Of a DNA stretch of 64,000 nt, positions 44,832-56,761 are shown in pieces. The notes under the pieces are model-generated. The model made no database searches. It saw nothing but the letters and a program-made list of their open reading frames with translations, and was not told the origin of the DNA. The stretch is from assembly GCF_041260155.1 (NCBI RefSeq), contig NC_091945.1, positions 33,982,296 through 34,046,295 of the forward strand, in the 5' to 3' direction. The position numbers were made by a program, and so were the translations under genes. The stretch comes from Ptychodera flava. Taxonomy: Eukaryota > Hemichordata > Enteropneusta > Ptychoderidae. How positions within the stretch are numbered: the stretch's first letter is position 1; each line of letters starts with the position of its first letter.

Positions 44832-45262
44832 ACTGTATGCTCTTTCATGTTGAATAAGCTGGGAAATGTATAACCCAAAAGTTGGTGAGAGTGGATATTA
44901 CTGATGAGGTGTTGGAAATTGATGATACTACAGTTGAAATCATCTATCTTGTCTTAAAACCTGGTAGAAAGGTGACCATTTGAGTCAAATTCAAGGAAAA
45001 TATCCAGATATGAGGCAGAAGAGGTCGTTTCTGTAGTTTCTTTAATTTCCAATTCAAATCATTGCGAGATAGTCACTGAATCTGGAATTATTCATTGAAA
45101 TAACATCGTCTATGTATCTAAACGTTTGGTTGAAAGTTCCAGCTGCAGAGGCCTTTTTGATTAAGTAAAATTCTGCCTCGTATGAGTACAGAAATAAGTC
45201 AGCAAGCAAGCCGGGGGGCAGAATTAGAACCCATAGGAATTCCTACACTCTATTGGAAAATG
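44832..45262 (-). mobile_element. Reverse transcriptase fragment, probably Penelope-like
   Basis: Minus-strand reading shows RT words GIPMGSNSAP, LADLFLYSYEAEF and the catalytic FRYIDDV, followed by EIKETTETTSSASYLD. This order is known from Penelope-like and related retroelements of invertebrates. Only the central RT part remains; it is broken, with a few breaks, and truncated at both sides. Beta-1 has about 90 bp of unrelated sequence at this point (28945-29035), so the fragment probably arrived after duplication. Confidence 0.65.
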
Positions 45263-45685
45263 TAAATATGTAGAATACTAACACTACCTCTTTGTAACGG
45301 CATCAAGCATTTTTTAGAAACATGCTTGGTTGATGTTTCTCAAGCGTTATTTCAATTTATCGTGTGGTATTGTGGTATACAATGCGGGAAATCGAAAGTT
45401 TTGATATTATTTTTGAAATAGATCTTAAGTTGAACCAGATATTTTTGTAATACAGCTAAATAGTCCATTCCTCCCCTCCACGTTGAAAACCCAGTTTCGT
45501 ATGCAAAACCACTGATGCTTCATTCAATCTCGAAGTTGTAATGAATGGTGTTTCATTTTATTGTAGAAATATTTCTACTAAGGGGCCTTAAATAATTAAA
45601 GCAAGCGCATGGTAAACGCAATGGAGGGGTTTGGCTGTATTTCGGTTACCGTGCGCATAATCGCACTACACGTTATTATATCACA

Positions 45686-46735
45686 TTATATTACCATGCC
45701 CTACCTGTCACATTTTGATTGGTTGAGCTGAACCACGTGACTGACCACAAATACACAGTAATGGTCTGTTTACATGTCCGTGAATATGAAGAATACGATT
45801 AACAACTCAAAGTATCGAAACTTTATAGCTCAAACGTAAATCATAATCAATCACAAAACAAAATGGAGCACTTGTGGACCAAGTTGAGATACTTTTTTCT
45901 GAAAATATATCCGGATTTGTCAATTTTTACAGCGCGCGTGACAGTACGTCGCATATTGCTCAGTTCTGGCGCCCAATTGTCGTTCGCTTGGGAAATTTTC
46001 GCAAATTTTGACGGTTTTCTTCGGTTCGTTGATAATATAACGGAAATAACAGACTCCTCTCCGACCATTAACGTTTATTTATGGGCGCGGGCTCGAGGAA
46101 AGCCAAATTAACGGGCTTGGCAAGCCTCGCCCGTTAATTTTTGGCTTTCCTCTCGCCTTTGCCCATGGCATAAATAAACGTTAATGGTCAGCGCATCGTC
46201 CGTTATTTCTATATTATATTACCATGCCCTGCCCGTCGCATTTTGATTGGTCGAGCTGAACCACGTGACTGACCACAAATACACAGTAATGGTTCGTTTA
46301 CATGCCCGTGAATATGAATAATAAGATTAACAACTCAAAGTATCGTAACTTTACAGCTCAAACATAAATCATAATCAATCACAAAATAAAATGGAGCACT
46401 TGTAGGTCAAGTTGTGATACTTTTTTGAAAACATTTCCGGATTTGCCAATTTTTACAGCGTGCGTGACAGTGCGTCGCGTATTGCTCAGTTTCTGGGGCC
46501 CAGTTGTCGTTCGCTCCTGAAATTTTCAGAAATTTTGACGGTTTTCTTGGGTTCGCTGATAATATAATGGAAATAACAGACTCCGCTCTGACCATTAACG
46601 TTTATTTGTGGGCGCGGGCTCGAGGAAAGCCAAATTAACGGGCTCGGCAAGCCTCGCCCGTTAATTTTTGGCTTTCCTCTCGCCCTTGCCCACAAATAAA
46701 CGTTAATGGTCAGCGCGTCGCCCGTTATTTCTATA
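45686..46735. mobile_element. Tandem pair of ~525-bp foldback elements
   Basis: Unit 1 is 45686-46213 and unit 2 is 46214-46735. Both start TTATATTACCATGCCCT and end CGTTATTTCTATA. Each has a 3' hairpin, at 46063-46189 and 46590-46711, with arms ACCATTAACGTTTATTT and AAGCCAAATTAACGGGC and their inverses. The sister block has an empty site at about 29457-29460. Units differ at several percent of positions, so the pair is not a very recent duplication, or two copies inserted side by side. Frames here are short and not conserved. Confidence 0.9.
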
Positions 46736-47166
46736 ATATCCGGCCCGCGACACGCTTTTATGTATCGCAAAATACTGCGCTATATTGTTTGGCGAGAACC
46801 AGGCTAGTGCGGCACAAGTTATACACCAGCATTCCTTTGACATACATGCTGTTCATGCACTGTTCATCGTATACGAGTAAGATAACGTAACAATCATTTT
46901 GTATACACTGTTTCAATTCATTTTCATTCTGTTGGTTGCGTCATTGTCGAGTTGGCGCTGAACAAAGATTTATTTTAGAGGGGGTTATGCCGGGGTTGGG
47001 GTTGGTAGCGTATGCGTGATTTCATAGCGACATAATTACCGATTGTAGGTATGCTGAAAGAGAATGAGGCTGGGTTGGATTTTCGCACTTCCAAACTTTC
47101 ATTTAAGGGAGGGGAGGGGGTTAAGGCCAAGTGGTCTTAGTTGAGTTTACCGTGCCCATGTTTTAA

Positions 47167-47495
47167 AGGGACAAAGTCGCCCATTTTTTCATGAATTTTG
47201 TTTGATACGAGATACTGCTTTATATCATTTGACATGTTGAAAGATATTGATTAAATGGGTGACCATGCGTATATTCGACCCCGATTTTTGACAAATTAAA
47301 TGAAACCGTGGTGAAAATGAACTATTGGTCATGACCATTAATTCATTTTCGCCATGGTTTCATGTATCGTGTCTAAAACGGGGGTCGAATATATGCATGG
47401 TCACCCATTCATTCAGTATCTTTCAACATGTCAAACAATATAAGTAGTATCTCGTATCAAACAAAATTCATGATAAAATGGGCGACTTTGTCCCT
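47167..47495. mobile_element. Palindromic MITE with TTAA target
   Basis: TTAA at 47163-47166 and 47496-47499. The 329-bp insert is nearly palindromic throughout: AGGGACAAAGTCGCCCATTT at the left is inverted at the right end, and ATGGGTGACCATGC recurs inverted further in. The sister block has TTGA and no insert at 29870-29873. TTAA targeting with an AGGG start fits Kolobok or piggyBac-like transposases. Confidence 0.9.
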
Positions 47496-48884
47496 TTAAT
47501 TATCCACGGTCCCTAACTTGGCGGTCAAAATACTGGCAAAACCCTGCCTTTGGTAACTTGGTAACGTACATGCCATACCAATGTCACCGTATTTCTTGAA
47601 GATTGCTCAAGACATTGGGTCTTCTTTTTCATTATCGATCAAGTTACCAGACTCTGTTGGTATCTTATCATTATATTTTCAAATCTGGACACTGGAGGAG
47701 GGTCGCCGTACAAGTATTCTCCGTGCATCATTTGAGCTGCAATGGGGCAATTTTGAAGTTTCTAGGAAGCTGTCTGTTCATTTAAATTATCGATAACAAG
47801 GGAATGTACAGGTCTGGGTCAGGCACCTTAAATGTCACCTTGAACTTTACTCTTGAACCGATCGTCGACTGACTTGTCATTCGCAGATTTAAATCGTGCA
47901 ACATTGACTTGGCATACTTCCGCCTAGCAATCATTCAAACCAGGCATTCGAAACAGTGCTTTTAACTTAGTGGAATCCAGTGAGTATAAAAAGTACCACA
48001 ATTCAGCTCTGCTGTCTCCATCATCATGTGGGTACCATGTAACTATTACACTTGTTAGTCTTGCAAGATCTTCGCTGTCGACGTAAACATAAACTTTTGG
48101 CCACGTATTATCCGTCTTGAGACTGCCCTTCAGCAAATGATAGAACTTAGACAATGTCGCTAACATGTTTTAAACATCTGCACAAGTTTATTTATTCTTT
48201 CTGATGTCATCCTTTGTGTCATTTTCCTTGAGGAAGAAGGTGAAACCTGAACTTTAATGGATTTCACAATTCTATCAAAGGGCTTGAGTTCCAACGTTTT
48301 TAGTATCGAATGCTTACATATATTACGAATTAACTCCTATCGGCCCGTCCGTAACTTGCTCTACCCCATTTTACCGCTTTCCAGTAAAGTTGGTAACTTC
48401 CTCTTCTTCGGAGAATTTACTCGTCGAGACCGGATACAACTACAAAGGGACGCTGCAAAATTGAAGTTGATGACGTTTACTGTAGTAATTTGTAGCCGCA
48501 CTCAGCAGTCCAGACCATCAAATGTTTAAGCCCCGCTTAAGTCTTGCAAAAGTTTTCTCTACACATAAAAACTTTGATATATAAAGATAACATTGAAAGG
48601 CATACTTGCAAATCTAAAATACTTTACAGGAAGTAAATTTATATAGGCTAGATAGAAAGAAAAGTACTTGGTAGAATGAAATTTATAATACTGGATTGAT
48701 AGTCTGGTGACGGTTATATCGACATCTAAAGCAATATCGCACTGCCAATTTCATCAGAAGTGATACCTCTGGTAAACAGTTATACCATCAAGACATATGG
48801 AGCCAACAGCTGATTTTACATACGTAGCTTAAAGCTTGGTCACCTTTATCCTAATTAGGTGACGGCCGTATGGCAGTAGCAGTA

Positions 48885-49098
48885 AACACGATTGGAACTA
48901 ATTTGGGATAATTGGATTTTTATATTTTTCGAATTTCTCAAAAATGTTAGGTGCCGTATAGCTGAATGTTGCAATATTGCAAATTACTCATAAAAACAAG
49001 TGTGTACTGTGAAAAAGAAAAGCAGATGAGATTATGTTTGTAGATTAAATCGGCATTACTTTACCATCCAATTATCCCGAACTAGTTCCAATCGTGTT
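48885..49098. mobile_element. 214-bp MITE with AGTA target repeats
   Basis: Terminal inverted repeats AACACGATTGGAACTAATTT and beyond, about 33 bp with few mismatches. AGTA flanks it at 48881-48884 and 49099-49102. Gamma-1 lacks it at about 34545. A related core is in the inverted repeat at 18300-18780. Confidence 0.9.
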
Positions 49099-49831
49099 AG
49101 TATCACTCTGAAGATCGGTAAACACCTTGGTTCGCGTTTAACTAGTGTACCTTTGTTGTGTTTGCTCAAATGTTTTGTGATTGAAATTTAAGTAGTGGTA
49201 AATGAACTTGATTTACAATAGAATGAAAAAATTAATCTATTTGTGACTAACAAACTTGTTTACCATATAGTTAAAGTTATAGAAATCACAATTAACCGTA
49301 ACGCGTGGATAAAGTGTTCAGAGATGTTTGTCAATTAACCAATGATCTTAACTTTGTCCTCAAAGGAATTTCATTTACGTAAATAAAGTCGCTGAATGCC
49401 TTTGTACTTAACATATTTAAATATATATATATTTTGACACTGCTGATAATGTACAGAAAGGGGCTGCAATGCTTAGGATTTTCAACATGCCAAGTCATAT
49501 GGTCAGTTCTCATTTAATCATAACACTCTTGAGGGAGAACAATCGCTTGAACAACCATTTCAACCATTTCATTTGATGTTCTTTGATCATATTTTCAGAA
49601 ACTATTTCTTCTGACGATGTTTTACAAATCAGTTTATCTTTGTCTGACTCGGATTACAGAGATAATCAATCAGAATTATCCTAGTTTCTTGATTACATAG
49701 TATGACTGAATAGGATAAGTGTAAGGGATTGTATTCACCTGCGAATTCCATTATGAAATGGTATCAAGCGACGAATTTGCTATACATTGTGTCCATCTAA
49801 ATGGCATGAAAATTTACGAAATGATAGTTCT

Positions 49832-50734
49832 TTATGTATGATTGTCACATTGCGTTTCTTTGGATAACGTCATGGTTACATAAAAATATTCCATCGCCGT
49901 TATCGCTCCTCGACGTTGAAAACCTAGTTTTGTGTGCAGAGCCTGCGATGCTTCCTGCGATTGTGCGATAGAAACGAATGGAATTTCATTTGAATCTAAA
50001 ACCATTTGCGCTAATTTGGCGGTCACAATACTCGAAAACCCTAGCCTCCGGTATCGGGGCATTGTATAGCTCATTCCAATTTCACCGTATTCTTTGACAA
50101 CGGCCCAAGATATCGGTTCTCCAGTCTGATTAAATATTGCAAGATGTTGTTGGTGTTTGATGGTATTTTCAAATCTTGACAATGGAGGAGGTTGTCCGTA
50201 GGTATACACTTCGCGAAGTACCCCTGCATGTTTGCGTTGTAATGGACCAACTTTAAAATCACGGGGAAGGGTTTTGGTCGCCATATGTATTATAGACTCG
50301 TTTATGTTATCAAGGACATAAGAGTTTCCATAAAAATAGAACTGGGATGTCGTACACAACTCCTTGTTCAGTAATTCTCTGATTGATTTGTCATTGGCAG
50401 ATTTTAACAGTGCAAAATTAGCTTTGCAATGCTCTTTCAAATTTAGAACGCCAGGCCTTCGTATAAGCGCTTTTAATTTTGCGACGTCCAACGCGTATAA
50501 AAAGTAATACGTTTCGGCATCGCCGTTTCTATCATCATTTGCATACCAGATGGCTACTACACTCGTCAGTTTGACAAGATCCTCGCTGTCTACGTAGACA
50601 TCAATTTTGGGCCACGTGTTGTCCGTCTTGACACTATTCTTCAGTAAATAGTAGAGAGTTAGACAATCTGGAGAACATCCTTTAAACATCTGCACAAGCT
50701 CCTTGATTTCTGCTGACGTTAGCTTTGGTATCAT
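49832..50734 (-). CDS. Glycine N-acyltransferase-like protein, gene 3
   Basis: An open frame of 300 codons starting MIPKLTSAEIKELVQMFKG, the tandem-module sister of gene 2 and highly similar to it through residue ~280. Two features stand out. The CoA-binding loop reads RRLGFS instead of RRQGLA or RRQGFA, so the final small residue of the Q/RxxGxG/A motif is Ser. Near the C-terminus one extra T in a T-run after GGAATA shifts the frame, and the ending FIYNQDMTQRK of gene 2 is replaced by an unrelated tail (YVTMTLSKETQ...). The start is chosen by the CCCACAG acceptor-like sequence before GAACAATG. It may be a functional diverged enzyme or an early pseudogene. Confidence 0.8.
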   Translation of the reverse strand: MIPKLTSAEIKELVQMFKGCSPDCLTLYYLLKNSVKTDNTWPKIDVYVDSEDLVKLTSVVAIWYANDDRNGDAETYYFLYALDVAKLKALIRRPGVLNLKEHCKANFALLKSANDKSIRELLNKELCTTSQFYFYGNSYVLDNINESIIHMATKTLPRDFKVGPLQRKHAGVLREVYTYGQPPPLSRFENTIKHQQHLAIFNQTGEPISWAVVKEYGEIGMSYTMPRYRRLGFSSIVTAKLAQMVLDSNEIPFVSIAQSQEASQALHTKLGFQRRGAITAMEYFYVTMTLSKETQCDNHT

Positions 50735-51969
50735 TGTTCCTGTGGGAGGAATCACATACGGACATTACTCACAAATACATGAGTTGAAGAGTAGTAAGAC
50801 TAGATAGGTTGCCATTTAATCAAATCTCTCAATAAAATAGCAAGTTTGGACCAATTCTATATTTTCATTAAAAAGTTACATTATTGCAAGTCATACATCA
50901 CGGGCAAAGTTCTGAATTTCAAGGTAATAACATTGTGTCACGAGTTGATAGCATATTGTGATGTGTATTCGACTAAACAGACCGCCGTTTTTAGGTGTGC
51001 CTATCATTTTAACCAATTTTTGAAAGATTATATAAATTACCTGTCACGTGATAGTTATGTAAACAACAGCGACACTATTGTAACCAAAATGTTTCCCTAT
51101 ATATAGGCTTTCTGAAAATATATAAATTTCAGGGGTTCTGTCCTTATTAATCACTAGAGAATTGTAAGCTGAAAAAGGTATATTTCTTGTCTTGGAACCT
51201 TAAATCGAAATTAGTATTTTTAGAATACATAAAACAACAAATGTTTTTTTCGCTTTCTGTCATGCCATCCGATTTAAGACTCTTCATCAACAGATGCCCT
51301 GTTTCGGGTATTTGAATTTGAATTTTACATTCGATCACGTTTGCCCTTTGTGAAAACAAGCATATCAGGTGCAGGCAACTGGTAAATTCGGTCAATTTTA
51401 TAAAATCATCACAAACATATTTCTAGGGCTGATATATTGATTTCGCATATATGTGACTATGACATAAACATTTTGAGGGGAAAGTGGAGCTGTTCGTAAC
51501 TGCCCAAACCATTATAGGCGGAAACCTATGCCCTTCAATTGAATTTTGATGCCCCACTACCCTCCAGTATCTATTGTCTATCCGCTCCCACTGCAATTTA
51601 AGATCTAAACTGCCCAATCTCAGCCACCGAGAGTTCCCTATTGCCCATTATAGATCTACATATTCCGCATGTACATTTCATTTATGCAACGTTTATCCAT
51701 CGCCCACTTATCAAATTAAACTTTGGACATTGCTCCCCTGTAAGTTAGGCGCTTAATCTTCCCTGAATTTTTACCAACCACAGCATTCCCCTCCCTCTGA
51801 CTATTTTTCGGTAATCACTGTCAGAAATTTCTCCCTGCCCACGCTATGACCTGAAAGTTCTTCCCCGTCCACTGTGAAAACTGATTTTCTCCCCTCCCAC
51901 TGGTTAGTTTTTAAAGTAGCCCAACCACTGATAATCTGCGCACCGACATATTTTTCACGAACAGCTTTG

Positions 51970-52850
51970 TTGGCAACTTCTACTGTTTCCAACAATTGAT
52001 TGAAAAATATTCCATAATGAATTAATGATTGTTGACTTATTGCAATTCTTCGAGGAGAACATCTCAGCCTGTTATATATTATGAATTGTTGTTGACAGGG
52101 AAACTGAAGATAATGGATGGCTTAATTTGGCAATATCAAAGAAAGAAACTTATTCTGCAACATCCTGTCGACCATGCATACATTGACATTTATTTCAGCT
52201 TGGATACAAAGAACCTGATTTGTTCACATCACAGAGAATGGCAATTTTCTCGGAATCTTCTTCAAAGTATTGACACTGAGAAGGGTTCAAGTTCGTTGCA
52301 ACTCTAAAATATTTATTTCCAAGTGGACCAGGTTTACTAACCATCGTCAAAGATATAGCTACCTCTATGTCAGTCATACAATAGAAAGGAATTATAGATA
52401 AAACAATTCATCCAATTTTGTACGACAACAATATCTCTCATACGAGTACAATTTACATCTTGCAACAAATGTTACAAGAATTAACAACACACTCGGTTAC
52501 TTTTATTGCTTTTTAACAAAATTTTAACGACTAGTTCCTCTTTGACAGAAGTAAACTTTAGTGTTCGTTAAGATGTACATCTTGTGTCTTTGTATATCTC
52601 CTGTTCTTTACACCTTATTTCCTTGTGTAATTCTCTGTGTTTTAATTAACGCCCACCAGGTGTATGGAGCCCCGTGAGAGACATAAAGGGAATTATGAAG
52701 GAATGCGATACCTTGGTTACAACATGAGACATCGTTTCATAGATAAGGTTTATCCTCCTATGAGGATTAAAATTGGTTAGGCATATCAAAATAGGCATCC
52801 TTGGTAGACAGTAATCAATTTTTATTTTGAAAGTGATCTGGAAGAGACAC
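51970..52850. other. Non-genic stretch between modules
   Basis: Sequence between the end of gamma-2 and the start of alpha-2. No domain, repeat end or RNA gene recognised. Confidence 0.5.
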
Positions 52851-53632
52851 ACATTTTCGCCGTCATTTCAAAAGGTTAAAGTTTCCATACAAGAGAGAGA
52901 TCGTACAACACCCATGTTTTATCTGCCATTAGGTAGAACGGTTAATAACGATCTCAATCATTTGTCAATATACCTGTGTGAATCTCTTTGATCTACACTT
53001 TACCTGGTCCACTAAATTTTGATTGCAGTGAGAGGCTAACACAAAGTAATTTTGTTCATCAAGGTCTCACACTGACATTCATGACATACGTGACACTTCC
53101 TACGATTGTTATATATTGGAACACACATATATTGAATCTTTATTTGACATTCGATTTGCAGCAATTTCCATAGTATGTAAATTAATGTACAAACTGCCAT
53201 CATTTGAACAATATTGAAAAGATAGGAATTTACATTTGACGAACAATCAAACGGGAATCCATAGCAACTGGAAAATTGAAGACTTAAGCAGTTAAGTCTT
53301 TATTGTCTTTTGTTCCTGTTCATTCATTATTTTGGACTTTTTATGAAATATTATTTTGTCCTTATTTTACGTCAAACATCTTGCAGTTTTTATTTACGTC
53401 TTTCAAGTGGGGTCGTTTGAAAGCTTTAAGGACCCTGTGCGATGTACATATAAGTTTATAACGAGACAATGATGAATTTGTCGGATACATTATTGCATTA
53501 CATTTTCAAAGTATATCACGAAGTATGTTACCTATGTTTCACAATGTATTTAATATGAGTATTCGATAATGCTGGCACTAAAGTAAACCACACAGTCATG
53601 CTACCACATAGTAGTACTTCGTTTCAGTGGTC

Positions 53633-53880
53633 TATGTTATGGTTATATAGGCAATGTTCGAAAGTCCATTCCTCCCCTCGACGTTGAAAACCAAGTTTTG
53701 TGTGCAAAGCCACTGACGCTTCATGAAATGGTGCTATTGCAACGAATGGAATTTCATGTGATTGCAGGACCATTTGTGCTAGTCTAGCCGTCAAAATACT
53801 GGCTAAGCCCTGTCTTTGGTAATCTGGCACTGTATAGGTAATTCCAATATCACCGTATTCTTTGCTAACGGCCCAAGAGA
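53633..53880 (-). pseudogene. GLYAT-like C-terminal remnant (alpha-2)
   Basis: Nearly identical to the last ~80 codons of gene 1: YQRQGLASILTARLAQMVLQ, then FHEASVALHTKLGFQRRG and the same ending YNHN.DH. The reading frame ends upstream at a break near 53880, where sequence unrelated to GLYAT begins. No promoter, start or N-terminal domain remains. Confidence 0.9.
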
Positions 53881-53944
53881 TCAGAGTGTTCGCAGTCAGG
53901 GAAATGTAACAACTTAGTCCACTTATTGAACCAGTATTTTTTGA

Positions 53945-54040
53945 GAGTGGGGATTTGGCCGAGCGGTTCTGTCTGTTGCCTCTCCGCTAGGCGAGCGGAC
54001 GCCGTATGTTGTGAGTTCTGACCCGAGTGAAAGCTATAGC
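53945..54040 (+). mobile_element. tRNA-like SINE head
   Basis: TTTGGCCGAGCGG at 53955 matches a Leu/Ser-type A box and GAGTTCTGACCC near 54013 resembles a B box. The stem potential expected of a real tRNA is not complete, so I read it as a SINE head or a tRNA-derived repeat. It sits where the GLYAT 5' part was lost. Confidence 0.5.
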
Positions 54041-54714
54041 CGTATTACTACGCATCGGATTCAAAGCACAGTTCCAATGTGGACAAGTAGATAAGTGAGG
54101 TTTTAGGCATTAATAAGCAACAATTGTCAGCTGAGAATTAACTCGTATTAACAAAACGCCAAAAAGCAGGGAATGCGTGAGTATCACTCATGTACACATG
54201 TTTTGATCTGTGTTGATCCACGCCGTTTGTAATTTAAATATTACATACTAAATACACATCAGAAGAATCCCCAAGTCGCTGTAGTTTGCATTAGGGAGCT
54301 TCAGCAAGTACAAGTACTGTAATTGACAGAAGAAACGTAGGGCATGCCAATCCTCCGACACATGGGTGGCCTCCCAATCCTATTTTACAATGTATCTTCC
54401 CTCTCTTCCTCAATTTTGGTGGAATTAATTTATGATTATCATTGAACAGAACTGTATCCTATCTGAAAGAGAGATGAGGAAGGGGAGGGGAGAGTGATTT
54501 CTTATTGATCAAATAAATGTCAGGCAGAATTAGGTTTGACAGTACTTTAAATTAGCCGGTTGGTCTTGACATGCCATATACGAGCGTTCTATTTTACATA
54601 ATACTTCTACGGGACACTTTTGCTTTCGGAAGTGTTCCCTTCCCAAGCCATCTTGTTAAGTGATAGCCTAGAGAAGCGACACTCCAACATTCCTTCGCCT
54701 GTCCTTACCAAATG

Positions 54715-55260
54715 AAAGCCGGAGATCTATATATCAATGGTACCCAGCCTTAAATATTCGCGTCACGATCAACCTGCCACTAAATTATATGTCTGCTTTG
54801 TGAGCTTTGCGTCGCTCAGTTAAACCACGTACATTCACTGTACTTTTGCATAGAGCAAGGAGTCACAGTTCTGTTCGAAAGTGCACAAAGCAGATAGGTG
54901 AGGTTTTAAATATTAATGAGCAAGATGTATAAGCTGAGAAATACCATGAAGCAGGGAACTGTTGTGATGTGTTTGAGATCTAAATGTTCATATGATCCAG
55001 CCATAAATATATGCGTCACAATCAACCTGCCACTAAAAGATATGTCTGCTTTGTGAGATTTGCGTCGCTCCGTTAAACCACATACATTCACGATACATTG
55101 CATAGAGCACGGTGTCAAAGTTCTGTTCAATAGTGGACAAGCAGATAGGTAAGGTTGTGGGTATCAATAAGCAAGAAGTATAAGCTCAGAAATACCACAA
55201 ACCAAGGAACTTTCGTGATGTGTCTCAGATCTAAATGTCCATGTGATCCAGCCATAAATA
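54715..55260. repeat. ~265-bp tandem units in alpha-2
   Basis: Units carry CCAGCCNTAAATATNNNCGTCAC, then TATGTCTGCTTTGTGAG, then GGACAAGCAGATAGGT. Copies start at about 54745, 55000 and 55245 (partial). Confidence 0.75.
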
Positions 55261-55603
55261 TTCTTGTCACAATCAACTGCCACCATATATTATTCACCCA
55301 CGCGTTTATCGTTAACCACCCACTTCCATTCTGTAAATCCGTTCAAATGCGATGCCATACTCTGGATACTTGTATAATAAGATGATCAAATTTGAATAAC
55401 ACATTCGCTATAACGTTTGCCCCTATTGCCCACTTGCAGGAACAAACGTTACTTACTGTGCTACAAAGAGAAATAAACTTTGCAGCCAACGCCAGTCACG
55501 GGACATTTGCAAATGACAAGAATCGCCCATAGTGCTTTGGAGTATATAATTATCAACTCTCCAAAACTATGGCTGAGTCGGTCGAGGAGAAAATCACACA
55601 TAC

Positions 55604-55750
55604 CTGATTTTTAGACAAATAGATGATGAGGATGATAAACTCTGTGAAGTACCACTGAATCTTAGGCGATTGCAGGATCGTGTACAGACCAAAGATGTCG
55701 ATATATACATACGGGACCCGTTTTATACAGTGTATCATGTGACTGCTGGA
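55604..55750 (-). other. Second copy of the exon-like segment with GTATGTG donor
   Basis: Counterpart of 3708-3855. The donor CAG|GTATGTG and the open frame are retained, but the peptide is changed at about nine of 45 residues. In this block it has no GLYAT start downstream on the minus strand. Confidence 0.35.
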
Positions 55751-55789
55751 CAGGACACACTATAGCCTCTGTGTTCAGTGCAAAGGACA

Positions 55790-56505
55790 CCTTAACAACA
55801 AAGTAATAGTATTGAGACGACAGACACACAGTGTTGAGGTTCAAGGTCAACTACTTGAATACAAGTTGACGGGCTGTAAGACAAATTCCGCCACTGGGGT
55901 CGGACGAAATACAGAGCAATGTAGTAGTATAAGCATGTAGTGCAGAGATAGGAGCAAAGAGAGAGAAAAAATAAATTAAATGACGCTTGTCGATGGTTTA
56001 GGTGGAATGGTTGGAACGCTCGAAGGTCAGAGCTAAAAGCGGTGTACCCAAGTGTAGCTTCGTTCCGCGATAATCCCACACACAGCCTCAAACCCGCCCA
56101 TTTAAACTACAATAAAACAAGTATTATTGAACACTGCACTTAGGGAAAGGAAAAGAAACACACAAGTACAAAAACTAGAAATAAAAAGCTAATTCACGGT
56201 AGTTTTTTTTTGTATCATACCACAACATATTCAGTATAATTAACTCAAATCTTTTTGAACACAGCACAAAGTCACTCAGAAAAGAGCTCTATTCATGGTG
56301 TGTCTGATGTGGCGGACAATATGACTCCATAGCCAAATATTATTACGTTTGTTACCAGGACCTAGCAGGAAATCGATAACGTCTTTGACGGATTAAAGCG
56401 AAACCAAACAGACGTTAATGTAAGTTGCTATAGTAAAACATTCTTTTGGCAACATTCAAAAGTCGTCCGCAAACAAGCTGCAGTAGGTGCCGCCATAACG
56501 AAGCC
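55790..56505. other. Non-genic stretch
   Basis: A minus-strand frame at 55792-56091 has no recognisable family. Nothing else seen. Confidence 0.45.
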
Positions 56506-56761
56506 TATGTTCAGTTCAGTTCAGTTCAGTTTGAAAAAGGGATAAGATATCCGGTAAGGATAATTTTTACATCCCTTTGGTATGATTGTTGCGTTCGTAT
56601 TGTTGTTTGAAAGCACTTACTGACTTCGCATTACTACAGTGGCAGGCAGACTTTTACATTTATCCATGATCTTGGATATCAAGAAATATTTTTCACATTC
56701 AATTAACTGTGGGTTTAAGATGCTTAAAGTTGTGACCTCAAGTTATAGATAGAGTGGCTGG

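Larger units (their letters stand above)
45582..47513. mobile_element. TAA-target element family H2, copy with two nested insertions
   Basis: TAA at 45579-45581 and 47514-47516; ends GGGGCCTTAAATAATTAAA and, inverted, GGGACCGTGGATAATTAAA. The shared interior with copy A is 45582-45685, 46736-47166 and 47500-47513. Confidence 0.85.
45465..48225 (-). pseudogene. GLYAT-like pseudogene B
   Basis: Direct counterpart of pseudogene A. The C-terminal end is at 45465-45570 and the rest at 47517-48225. A residual N-terminal frame of about 80 codons (48166-47924) still reads DNTWPKVYVYVDSEDLARLT and WYFLYSLDSTKLKALFRMPG. The remainder is shifted and stopped. The gap between the parts is the H2 element with two further insertions nested inside. 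Confidence 0.85.
43251..48240. repeat. Duplicated block beta-2 (module II)
   Basis: Counterpart of 25007-30830, in the same orientation, with the same TAA-target elements at the same positions and the same GLYAT pseudogene. Differences are described with the individual insertions. Confidence 0.9.
48240..51965. repeat. Duplicated block gamma-2 (module II)
   Basis: Counterpart of 33838-40640 without the private 36.8-39.4 kb sequence. It contains GLYAT gene 3 and one private MITE. Confidence 0.85.
52850..55790. repeat. Duplicated block alpha-2
   Basis: Direct copy of alpha-1 with the GLYAT 5' part and its acceptor replaced by a tRNA-like segment (53885-54042), and with an additional ~265-bp repeat unit. 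It supplies the empty site for the palindrome at 3266. Confidence 0.85.

Noticed and set aside
45863-46111. 82-codon frame in foldback unit 1
   Set aside because: The second unit does not keep the frame and much of it runs through the hairpin arm.
53945-54040. Functional tRNA gene (Leu/Ser type)
   Set aside because: A- and B-box-like words are present but no complete cloverleaf with a matching acceptor stem was found by eye; it also replaces a lost gene part, as a repeat insertion would.
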